A program made the position numbers and the translations under genes. The notes below the pieces were generated by a model. The model searched no databases and was not told the DNA's origin. It saw nothing but the letters and a program-made list of their open reading frames with translations. Below, one piece after another: positions 43,556-50,148 of a stretch of DNA of 50,148 nt (its first letter is position 1; the number at the start of each line of letters is the position of its first letter). The DNA is from an uncultured Bacillota bacterium (GTDB taxonomy: Bacteria > Bacillota_I > Bacilli_A > RF39 > UBA660): positions 1 to 50,148 of the forward strand of contig CAMOYT010000006.1 in assembly GCA_946630315.1 (NCBI GenBank), in the 5' to 3' direction.

Positions 43556-44068
43556 ATGACAGAAAACTTAGTAAAATCAATAGTTGGCTTATTTGGAGGT
43601 TTAGCAACCATTCCATTTGGAAAAGAATTAATAGTTTTTGCAATTTCCTTAATGCCAATATTAGAATTAAGAGGAGGATTAATAGCAGCCTCACTATTAG
43701 GTTGCAATCCAATAACTAGTTATATCATTGCTATTATTGGTAATATAATACCAGTACCATTTATATTATGGTTTATAAATGCTATTATTGAAAAAATGCG
43801 TAATAGTAAAAGATTTAACAAAGTAGCCAAATGGCTAGATAAAAAGATTATTAAACATAAAGGTAGAATAGAAAAATATGGTTTTTGGGGTTTAGTATTC
43901 TTTGTAGGAATCCCCCTACCAGGTACAGGAGCATGGACTGGATGCCTAATTGCAGCATTCTTAGAAATGGATAGAAAGAAAGCCTTTTTAGCAGCAATGA
44001 TAGGTATATTTATGGCAAGTATTATAATGATGCTGCTATCTTTTGGCTTATTAAAAGCATTTATATAG
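43556..44068 (+). CDS. COG2426 small multidrug export-like membrane protein
   Basis: 170 residues with about five hydrophobic helices. The signature LMPILELRGGLIAASLLG and the loop GIPLPGTGAWTGCLIAA match the Sm_multidrug_ex/COG2426 family. The transported substrate is not established for the family and the export label is historical. AGGAGGAATCA lies before the ATG, nine bases after the pyrophosphatase gene; coupling to pyrophosphate metabolism is possible but unproven. Confidence 0.85.
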   Translation: MTENLVKSIVGLFGGLATIPFGKELIVFAISLMPILELRGGLIAASLLGCNPITSYIIAIIGNIIPVPFILWFINAIIEKMRNSKRFNKVAKWLDKKIIKHKGRIEKYGFWGLVFFVGIPLPGTGAWTGCLIAAFLEMDRKKAFLAAMIGIFMASIIMMLLSFGLLKAFI

Positions 44069-44077
44069 AGGTGTTAT

Positions 44078-44836
44078 ATGTATAGTTTTTTCCATTTATT
44101 TTTATCATTTTTAATATATTCTATAATAGGATATTTTGTAGAAATAATTACTATATACATAAATTTTGGACAAATATCATTTCATCGTGGCTTTTTATTA
44201 GGACCATACTTACCTGTGTTTGGAATAGGCGGAATATTAATGAATGTCTTATTAAGTAAGTATGTAGATGATCCAGTTGCACTTTTCTGTATGGCTATGA
44301 TTCTATGCACTTTAGTAGAGTATTTTGCCTCACTAATCTTAGAAAAACTATTTAAATTAAGATGGTGGGATTATCAAGAAAAAAAATTTAATCTTAATGG
44401 TAGAGTCTGCCTAGAAAATGCTGTAGGATTTGGAATAGGTGGAGTAATATTTCTTAAATTTATGAATCCAGCAATAACAGGTTTTCTAGATAGTATGAAT
44501 CATAATTTACTAATAGTTATTGGTATAATTTTATTTATAATATTTATAGCAGACTTATCATTTACTCTAAATAGTTTAATGTTAATAAAAATAGACTTTA
44601 ATGAATACTTACATAAAGATGCCACAGAAGAAGTAAAAAAACAAATAAAAGATAGATTAGAAAAAGACTTATTTGGTAAAATGCATATATTTAAAGCTTT
44701 CCCTAAAACAACATATCATGATAATAAAATACTAGATCAATTCAAAGAAAAATTATTTGAAATAAAAAAGGAAAGAAAATTACAAAAATTAAAAAATAAG
44801 AAAAAAGAAATAAAACATAGTAAAAGAGATTTTTAA
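44078..44836 (+). CDS. Putative ABC-type permease-like membrane protein (CmpB family)
   Basis: 252 residues, six hydrophobic segments. The family signature is clear: FHRGFLLGPYLPVFGIGGI, LVEYFASLILEKLFKLRWWDYQEKKFNLNGRVCLENA (ABC_trans_CmpB, PF06541-like). No ATPase partner is encoded here and transport is not demonstrated for the family. The C-terminal 60 residues are a highly basic Lys-rich cytosolic tail. AGAGGTG lies before the ATG, nine bases after 43556; last gene of the operon. Confidence 0.85.
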   Translation: MYSFFHLFLSFLIYSIIGYFVEIITIYINFGQISFHRGFLLGPYLPVFGIGGILMNVLLSKYVDDPVALFCMAMILCTLVEYFASLILEKLFKLRWWDYQEKKFNLNGRVCLENAVGFGIGGVIFLKFMNPAITGFLDSMNHNLLIVIGIILFIIFIADLSFTLNSLMLIKIDFNEYLHKDATEEVKKQIKDRLEKDLFGKMHIFKAFPKTTYHDNKILDQFKEKLFEIKKERKLQKLKNKKKEIKHSKRDF

Positions 44837-44847
44837 TCTCTTTTTTA
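44822..44847 (+). terminator. Rho-independent terminator
   Basis: Perfect stem 44822-44831 with 44835-44844, loop TTT, T run. TAA stop lies in the right arm. Confidence 0.85.
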
Positions 44848-44849
44848 AT

Positions 44850-44878
44850 TTTACTTTATTATAAATATTTGATAATAT
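44850..44878 (+). promoter_or_regulatory. Possible promoter of the phosphohexomutase gene
   Basis: TTTACT (44850-44855), 17-base spacer, TAATAT (44873-44878). AGGAGGA follows before ATG 44898. Confidence 0.45.
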
Positions 44879-44897
44879 AAATAATAGGAGGAATATT

Positions 44898-46277
44898 ATG
44901 AATTATAAATATAAAAAAGATATCAATGAAAATATATTTAGAGGATATGATATACGTGGAATAGTCCCAACTGAGATTGATGAAGATAGTGCTTATACTA
45001 TTGGATTAGGTTTTGGTTCTCATATTAAAAGAATGGGCATGACTAAATGTGTAATTGGTCATGACAATAGATTAAGCTCTGAAAGCTTAGTAAAAGCTCT
45101 AAAAGAAGGTATTAAAAGTACTGGTATTAATATTATAGATATTGGCCTAGTAACAACACCAATGTATTATTATGCATGCATTAAGCTAGAAGTATATAGT
45201 GGTGTAATGGTAACAGCATCACATAATCCAAAAGATGATAATGGATTTAAATTTGCATTTGATAAAAATGGAAATTGTAAAGGCCAAGAAATTCAAGATT
45301 TCTTAAAAGAAATTCAAGAAGGTAATTTTGAAACAGGAGAAGGAACAGAAGAAGAGTATAATATAAGACCTGATTATTTAGAATTATATAGAACTAATCT
45401 ACACTTCGGACCAAGAAGAATAAAAGTAGTAATAGATCCAGGTAATGGAACTACTGCTATTATTGCAGAAGAACTATATAAAATGTTCCCAATTGATGTA
45501 ATTACAATTAATGGAGAAAGTGATGGACACTTCCCAAATCATCATCCAGATCCATGTGTAGAAGCAAATCTTGAACAATTAAAAGAAAAAGTTGCTGAAG
45601 TAGGAGCCGATGTTGGACTAGGTTTTGATGGAGACGGAGATAGATTAGGTGTTATTTCCAATACATATCAATTTATCCCAACAGATAAATATATGATTAT
45701 CATTGTAAGAGATCTTATTAATAAAGTAGAAAAAAAGGAATTCTTATATGATGTTAAGTGTTCTAAGTCACTAAGTGATGAAATAGAAAGATTAGGTGGC
45801 AAAGGGCTATGTTATCGTACTGGTAATTCATATACAAAAGCCAAAGTAAGAGACGAAGATTTACCATTCGGTGGAGAATTATCAGGACATGTTTATTTTA
45901 GAGATCGTTGGCCAGGATTTGATAGTGGACTATATGCTGGATTAAGACTATTAGAAATCCTATCTAATACTAAGAAAACATGTGATGACCTACTTGCTGG
46001 AATAAATGAATATTATTCAACAGAAGAATTAAAATTCAAAGCTACTGATGATACTAAATTTGATGTAGTAAACAAAGTTTTAGAATATGCTAAAGAAAAA
46101 AATTATAAATTTAATGATATAGATGGAGTAAGGGTAGAATTTGATGATGGATGGGCTTTAGTAAGAGCATCTAACACAGGTCCTAATATAACAGCTCGTT
46201 TTGAAGCAACTACAGAAGAAAGACTAGAAGAATTACAAAATGAATTTATAGGTAAAATAAATGAAAACATTAACTAA
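44898..46277 (+). CDS. manB: Phosphomannomutase/phosphoglucomutase
   Basis: 459 residues, alpha-D-phosphohexomutase superfamily. Seen: FRGYDIRG, phosphoserine loop VTASHNP with S108, metal loop GFDGDGDR, sugar-binding loop GGELSGH, and phosphate-binding RASNTGPNITARFEA. It interconverts mannose (or glucose) 6- and 1-phosphates for sugar-nucleotide synthesis. Mannose versus glucose preference is not certain, though GELSGH with this overall length suits bacterial PMM/PGM. The 3' end overlaps the next gene by 17 bases. Confidence 0.93.
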   Translation: MNYKYKKDINENIFRGYDIRGIVPTEIDEDSAYTIGLGFGSHIKRMGMTKCVIGHDNRLSSESLVKALKEGIKSTGINIIDIGLVTTPMYYYACIKLEVYSGVMVTASHNPKDDNGFKFAFDKNGNCKGQEIQDFLKEIQEGNFETGEGTEEEYNIRPDYLELYRTNLHFGPRRIKVVIDPGNGTTAIIAEELYKMFPIDVITINGESDGHFPNHHPDPCVEANLEQLKEKVAEVGADVGLGFDGDGDRLGVISNTYQFIPTDKYMIIIVRDLINKVEKKEFLYDVKCSKSLSDEIERLGGKGLCYRTGNSYTKAKVRDEDLPFGGELSGHVYFRDRWPGFDSGLYAGLRLLEILSNTKKTCDDLLAGINEYYSTEELKFKATDDTKFDVVNKVLEYAKEKNYKFNDIDGVRVEFDDGWALVRASNTGPNITARFEATTEERLEELQNEFIGKINENIN

Positions 46278-46950
46278 AAGAGCCTATGTTTTTAAAATGA
46301 ATCTCTTACCAGCTAACATCTTTTCCTTTGCTATATTTGTCATTTTAATAGCATTTACTTATTTTTTAGGTATACCTCTATATCCAACAGATATGAATGT
46401 TGCACTATTATTCCTATTATTAATACTATATTTAATGTTACATGAATTATTACATGGATTAGGTTATTTAATTGGTGGTACTAAAAGAGAAAATATCATC
46501 TATGGAATAGCCTTAGAAAAAGGAATACTATATGCTATGGCAAATCAAGAACTAGATAAAAAGAATATTTTAATATCACTACAAATGCCATTTGTAGTAA
46601 TAGGAGTAATAACATATATTATAGGAGCAATTATCTCTTCACCATTACTAGTAACATTATCAATTGTTAACTTAATGGGTGCATCAATGGATTTAGTAAT
46701 GTTTTTCTATATTTTAAAATTAAATAAAGATACAACTTATTCTGAATCAGGAGAACCAGATGAGTTTGTCTTAATCACTACAGACAACTTAGAAGAGAAA
46801 AAAAGTCTATTCTTTAGAATTAAAGAAAACAAAAAATATAAAGAATCAGACTATGTATTTGAAAAACAAAAAAGATTAAGAGTATCTAAAGAATCAATTA
46901 TATTCTTGTTAGCATTCTTAGGATTAGGTTTACTTGTAACATTATTGTAA
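46261..46950 (+). CDS. DUF3267 membrane metallopeptidase-like protein
   Basis: 229 residues with four to five membrane helices. HELLHGLGYL (H61, E62, H65) is an HExxH zinc motif in a hydrophobic helix, as in DUF3267 proteins, which are distantly like site-2 proteases. A candidate third ligand is the Asp in GASMDLVMFF. A basic cytosolic segment (about 160-205) precedes the last helix. No substrate is known. Its ATG lies within the phosphohexomutase 3' end with no strong ribosome binding site, so it is translationally coupled. Confidence 0.82.
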   Translation: MKTLTKRAYVFKMNLLPANIFSFAIFVILIAFTYFLGIPLYPTDMNVALLFLLLILYLMLHELLHGLGYLIGGTKRENIIYGIALEKGILYAMANQELDKKNILISLQMPFVVIGVITYIIGAIISSPLLVTLSIVNLMGASMDLVMFFYILKLNKDTTYSESGEPDEFVLITTDNLEEKKSLFFRIKENKKYKESDYVFEKQKRLRVSKESIIFLLAFLGLGLLVTLL

Positions 46951-46976
46951 AGTACATTTATATGTACTTTTTTTAT
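46949..46976 (+). terminator. Rho-independent terminator
   Basis: Perfect stem 46949-46957 with 46962-46970, loop TTAT, T run to 46975. TAA stop overlaps the left arm. Confidence 0.85.
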
Positions 46977-46990
46977 TTTAATTAATATAC

Positions 46991-46996
46991 TATAAT
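46991..46996 (+). promoter_or_regulatory. -10 element of the small membrane protein gene
   Basis: TATAAT with only the T run of the terminator at the -35 position. AGGTGAT lies before ATG 47013. Confidence 0.5.
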
Positions 46997-47012
46997 AAAA
47001 ATAGGTGATAGT

Positions 47013-47198
47013 ATGGAACAAACTAAAAGTAAAAAACCAATATTCTATATATTAATATTAGGCTTTGTCTTAATTTTAGCAGCCGTATTAAATATGTTTT
47101 TAAATGATCCCTATAATAATTCTTCAACAAATAGTCAAACATCATCAGAACCAGAAGTAGAAGAAGATATACCAATAGTAGAAGATATAGTAGAATAG
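47013..47198 (+). CDS. Small single-pass membrane protein
   Basis: 61 residues: a basic N-terminus (MEQTKSKK), one hydrophobic helix (about 10-30, IFYILILGFVLILAAVLNMF), then an Asn/Ser/Thr- and Glu/Asp-rich exported tail ending in EEDIPIVEDIVE. No lipobox. It has its own promoter, ribosome binding site and terminator, so it is a real gene rather than chance. Function unknown. Confidence 0.7.
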   Translation: MEQTKSKKPIFYILILGFVLILAAVLNMFLNDPYNNSSTNSQTSSEPEVEEDIPIVEDIVE

Positions 47199-47215
47199 CA
47201 ATGTAAAAAAGCGTT

Positions 47216-47249
47216 AAAGAAGTAAGTAGTTCATACTTTACTTCTTTTT
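47216..47249 (+). terminator. Rho-independent terminator
   Basis: Stem 47216-47228 with 47234-47247 (one bulged T), loop GTTCA, T run. Confidence 0.8.
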
Positions 47250-47253
47250 ATTA

Positions 47254-47311
47254 TGTTATAATCTTTTTTGTAAGAAAAATATTTACATAATAAAAATAAA
47301 TATGATATAGT
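47254..47311 (+). promoter_or_regulatory. Two promoters before helD
   Basis: First: extended TGTTATAAT at 47254-47262. Second: TTTACA (47282-47287), 18-base spacer, TATAGT (47306-47311) preceded by TGA. Either could produce the helD leader transcript. Confidence 0.5.
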
Positions 47312-47378
47312 GTAGTAGACGTTTCGCGAAAAACTTATATTTTTGTTTGGGGTACTACATAAAAATATGTGGTTTTTT
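47311..47378 (+). promoter_or_regulatory. Candidate attenuator and operator in the helD leader
   Basis: TGTAGTA (47311-47317) can pair with TACTACA (47353-47359). The second strand also forms the left arm of a hairpin, CTACATA (47355-47361) with TATGTGG (47366-47372), followed by TTTTTT, a terminator. The two structures exclude each other. A 10-base perfect palindrome, TTTCGCGAAA (47322-47331), just after the second -10, could instead be a repressor site. No match to a riboswitch class I know. Confidence 0.5.
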
Positions 47379-47424
47379 CTCGTTTGTTTAGTTTTCTAAT
47401 AAATATAGGAAATAGGAGGTATTT

Positions 47425-49455
47425 ATGGCAATTAGTGAAATTGAATTTCAAAAAGAAAAGAAAATATTAAAAAAAGTACATAAGCTCTTAGGAGACACCT
47501 TAGATTCCCTTGGAGAAAACGTAATTGAGGACGAAGAACAATTAACTGAATTTAAAAAGATGATGTGGGAAAATTCATCATCCTTTGATGAAGCAGAAAT
47601 GCAACAAGTAATGGCTGCAACTGCTCAAGAAGCATCTAAAGCACTACAAAAGAGAGAATATTTTAGAAGACTTAATAGAATCAAAAACAAGCCTTATTTT
47701 GCATCAATAGTCTATAAAGATGATGATGGTTCAATTCAAAATATTTATATGTCTTTAACATATTTAAAAGATGATAATTACAATAATATATTATATGATT
47801 GGAGAAGTCCTATATGCAGTCTTTTCTATGATTATGAAACTGGACCATGTGAATACAAAGCACCTGGTGGAACATTCCATGGTGAATTAAAAAGAAAAAG
47901 ACAATATAAAATAGAAAATAATAAACTACTAGGAGTATTTGATAACTCACTAAATATTGATGATGAAGTCCTACAAGAAGTATTAGCAACTGAATCATCA
48001 GAAAAAATGAAAAATGTAGTAAATACTATTCAACAAGAACAAAATAAAGTAATTAGAAACTTAGAAGATAATAACTTAATCGTTCAAGGAATAGCAGGAT
48101 CAGGAAAAACAACTGTTGCTCTTCATAGAATAGCCTTCCTTCTATATCAACTAGAAAGATTAAATAGTAATAATATATTAATATTTTCACCCAATAATAT
48201 CTTTACAGAGTATATATCAGATGTACTACCATCTCTAGGAGAAGCTAATACCTTACAAACAACTTTTGCTGATTACTTATCAAGCTTTATTACTGAGTAT
48301 AAAGATGTAGAAAACTTCACAGACTTTGTCTCACGATATTACTCCTATAAGGAAGAAAATGAAGAATTAGTAAGATATAAACAAAGTGATGAAATAATAT
48401 CTGACTTATATAATTATTTAAATGAATATATAGAAAATGCCAAAGTAATTAATTCATTTACAGAAGGTGAAGTACACAAAGTAGATAAAGATGAAATAAA
48501 TGAAATGATTCATTATAAATATGATCGAATGCCTCTATTTGAAAGAATGCAAGAAATTGCTAAAAAACTATCAAGTACTTTCTATAAAGGAAGCAGTAAA
48601 AAAGTTAAAACATTTGAAAAATTATTGAGAGAAAATGCAAACTTTAAAAAAGATTATAAAGAAATATATAAAAATTTCTGGACAAGTAATTATACAAAAA
48701 TGAAATTACCAGAATCATTAATAAAATCTTTTATAAATAAAGATACTATTAATTATGAAGATGCTTTATTATTTGCTTTTATAAAAGGTACACTAGAAGG
48801 ATTCTTATATGAAGCTAATATAAAGCAAGTAATAATAGATGAAGCTCAAGATTATAATAGATTACAATATATAATAATATCTAATATCTTTAGAAGAGCT
48901 GATTTTACAATACTTGGAGATATTAATCAAAATATTAATCCATACTATTCTTATAAATCATTAGAAGATTTAAAAGACTTATTTAAAGGAGAAAGTAAAT
49001 ACTTAGAATTATTAAAAACATATCGTTCATCTCCTGAAATAATAGCTTATACTAATAAAATACTTAATCTAAAACATGTTAATGCTATAAGAAGAGATAA
49101 TAATAAACCAGTAATAATTAGAAAAAATTTAAGTGATTTAAAAAAGTCTTTATTAGAAGATATTAAGTATTTACAAGATACTTATAAAAGTACAGCTATT
49201 ATTACAAAAGATAATAAAGAAGCAGAAAAATTATATAAATTATTAAAAGATGATTTAAAAATATCTTTAGTAGGAGCAAACTCTAAGAAATTTAATAAAG
49301 AATTAATAATAATTCCTGCTTATGTATCAAAAGGATTAGAATTTGATAGTGTAATAATTTATAATGATAGAGATAATTCATATCGTAATAATGAAAGAAA
49401 TCTATTATACGTTGCCTGTACAAGATGTCAACATGAACTAATTATATATAATTAG
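47425..49455 (+). CDS. helD: HelD-like UvrD family RNA polymerase-recycling helicase
   Basis: 676 residues. N-terminal coiled coil (about 1-90) as in HelD, then SF1 motor: Walker A GIAGSGKT (222-229), FSPNNIFTEYISDVLPSLGE, VIIDEAQDYNRLQY (Walker B), ILGDINQNINPYYSYKSL, AYVSKGLEFDSVIIYN, NLLYVACTRCQHELIIY. HelD proteins remove RNA polymerase from DNA or nucleic acid and can give rifamycin tolerance in some bacteria. Shorter than Bacillus HelD (774). AGGAGGT lies before the ATG; unusually long leader (see 47311-47378). Confidence 0.92.
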   Translation: MAISEIEFQKEKKILKKVHKLLGDTLDSLGENVIEDEEQLTEFKKMMWENSSSFDEAEMQQVMAATAQEASKALQKREYFRRLNRIKNKPYFASIVYKDDDGSIQNIYMSLTYLKDDNYNNILYDWRSPICSLFYDYETGPCEYKAPGGTFHGELKRKRQYKIENNKLLGVFDNSLNIDDEVLQEVLATESSEKMKNVVNTIQQEQNKVIRNLEDNNLIVQGIAGSGKTTVALHRIAFLLYQLERLNSNNILIFSPNNIFTEYISDVLPSLGEANTLQTTFADYLSSFITEYKDVENFTDFVSRYYSYKEENEELVRYKQSDEIISDLYNYLNEYIENAKVINSFTEGEVHKVDKDEINEMIHYKYDRMPLFERMQEIAKKLSSTFYKGSSKKVKTFEKLLRENANFKKDYKEIYKNFWTSNYTKMKLPESLIKSFINKDTINYEDALLFAFIKGTLEGFLYEANIKQVIIDEAQDYNRLQYIIISNIFRRADFTILGDINQNINPYYSYKSLEDLKDLFKGESKYLELLKTYRSSPEIIAYTNKILNLKHVNAIRRDNNKPVIIRKNLSDLKKSLLEDIKYLQDTYKSTAIITKDNKEAEKLYKLLKDDLKISLVGANSKKFNKELIIIPAYVSKGLEFDSVIIYNDRDNSYRNNERNLLYVACTRCQHELIIYN

Positions 49456-49464
49456 CTCATTTTA

Positions 49465-49473
49465 TGATATACT
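49465..49473 (+). promoter_or_regulatory. Extended -10 promoter of the 49489 prepilin
   Basis: TGATATACT; no clear -35 and no terminator after helD, so read-through is possible. AGGTGAT lies before ATG 49489. Confidence 0.45.
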
Positions 49474-49488
49474 AAAATAGGTGATAGT

Positions 49489-50148
49489 ATGAAGAATAAA
49501 GGTTTTACATTAGTTGAATTATTAGTGGCGATTAGTATACTTGCTATACTTACAGTTATCGCAATGCCAGTATTAAGAGCTTTTCAAACAAGTAATGATA
49601 AAAAACAATATGAAAGTTATGCTAAAAGTGTTTCTAGTAGTGCAAAACTTTATAATGATGCATATTCTGATGACTTATTCGGTAATTTAGATAGTGGATG
49701 TCAAAAAGTATCTTTAACTGAAATGATTAATAAAGATATGGCTAAAGATATTGCTTTAAAAGATATTACTTGTAATAAAACAGATAGTGATAGTTATGCT
49801 TTAGTTTGGAAATTTAGGGATGAATACTCATACAATACAATTGTTAATTGTTATAATTCTAGTGATGTTTTGCAGTATACAGAAGGAGAAGAACTAGCAG
49901 AGAAATGTCTATCTACAACAAAGAAACCAGAATTATCTGTAACTGTTAATCAAAATGAAGATAAGAATAGTAAAAAGAAAAGCGTAAATATCATATTAAG
50001 TGATGATTTTGGTTTTACTGCTAATCAAGAAATAGAATATTTATGGAGTACTACTAAAAATGATACTGGAACAGGTTTAGGATCATATACAAATTATAAA
50101 TATAATAATAGTTATATAAAAAGAGTAGATAAAACAGTAACATTAACA
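49489..50148 (+). CDS. Prepilin-type protein (3' end cut by the window)
   Basis: At least 220 residues, open at the right edge. MKNKG|FTLVELLVAISILAILTVIA is a textbook prepilin signal: cleavage after G5, conserved E10 (position 5 of the mature protein), hydrophobic helix to about residue 28. The head contains Cys residues (GCQKV, ITCNK, IVNCYN, EKCLS) and then an Ig-like segment from about 155 (PELSVTVNQNEDK, VNIILSDDFGFTANQEIEYLWS), so it too seems a long multi-domain pilin-like protein related in plan to the 9016 gene. Probable substrate of the peptidase at 39110. Confidence 0.85.
   Translation, partial: MKNKGFTLVELLVAISILAILTVIAMPVLRAFQTSNDKKQYESYAKSVSSSAKLYNDAYSDDLFGNLDSGCQKVSLTEMINKDMAKDIALKDITCNKTDSDSYALVWKFRDEYSYNTIVNCYNSSDVLQYTEGEELAEKCLSTTKKPELSVTVNQNEDKNSKKKSVNIILSDDFGFTANQEIEYLWSTTKNDTGTGLGSYTNYKYNNSYIKRVDKTVTLT

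Noticed and set aside
47311-47378. Assignment of the helD leader to a known riboswitch (fluoride, purine, preQ1, guanidine, tetrahydrofolate)
   Set aside because: The core bases I remember for these classes do not match; kept only as an unclassified candidate attenuator.

Overview
The window is a gene-dense, strongly A+T-rich stretch of a Gram-positive bacterial chromosome. It holds 48 confident protein genes, 46 of them on the + strand or in + strand operons broken only by two short minus-strand blocks (18235-19570 and 27504-27842). Gene content and order are typical of Bacillota: addB-addA, rplU-prp-rpmA-obgE, ruvA-ruvB-queA-tgt, a dnaB/dnaD-type replication gene, HelD, a family II CBS pyrophosphatase, and L27 with the Prp-cleaved leader peptide. 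TGA is used as a stop (for example 6620-6622, 7110-7112, 24748-24750), so the genetic code is standard. With shortened AddA/AddB, the base composition and the many lineage-specific surface proteins, I infer an uncultured host-associated Bacilli relative near the Erysipelotrichia/RF39/Mollicutes side. This placement is inference, not a database result. No rRNA, tRNA, CRISPR array, transposase or phage gene is seen.

Layout. 86-5973: M18 aminopeptidase, an unknown gene, two FAD-dependent oxidoreductases and a MYG1-family protein. 6050-7324: a membrane-anchored ectodomain protein, yceD and rpmF. 7391-12378: two large surface proteins sharing one ectodomain; the second is a 1120-residue prepilin-type protein with four Ig-like tandem repeats. 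12428-18224: AddB, AddA and a low-molecular-weight phosphatase. 18235-19570 (minus): an LRR protein and UMP kinase. 19695-24750: L21 leader, L21, Prp, L27, a putative zincin, ObgE, an EEP-fold hydrolase and a Rossmann-like protein. 24747-27494: a manganese-type (yybP-ykoY) riboswitch ahead of a deoxyribosyltransferase-like gene, an HPt-REC regulator, and a VirB2-like/secreted-domain protein with no ordinary start codon. 27504-33007: DUF192-like, helical unknown, YebC, membrane protein, acyl-CoA ligase and a camelysin/TasA-like surface protein. 33089-37477: RuvAB, unknown, QueA and Tgt. 37567-41247: PilC, prepilin peptidase and DnaB. 41350-50148: HD hydrolase, CBS-pyrophosphatase, two membrane transport-like proteins, phosphohexomutase, DUF3267 protease-like protein, a small membrane protein, HelD behind an unusual leader, and a second prepilin cut by the window edge.

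How the genes work together. PilC (37567) and the prepilin peptidase (39110) are the membrane core and processing enzyme needed by the two prepilin-type proteins (9016 and 49489), so the window carries part of a type IV pilus/pseudopilus system whose ATPase lies elsewhere. Prp (20128) should trim L27 (20442) and, from its identical leader motif, probably also L32 (7118). DNA repair (AddAB, RuvAB), tRNA queuosine synthesis (QueA, Tgt) and ribosome biogenesis (YceD, Obg, L21, L27, L32) form the housekeeping part.

Regulatory architecture is very compact. Most intergenic gaps of 50-90 bases contain a hairpin terminator that overlaps the previous stop codon, followed within a few bases by a TGnTATAAT promoter whose -35 hexamer often lies inside the terminator hairpin. 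No gap exceeds 300 bases. The most interesting signals are the L32 leader peptide, the structured RNA inside yceD, the manganese-type riboswitch on an unexpected gene, the giant prepilin, the AUU-start VirB2-like gene and the helD leader.
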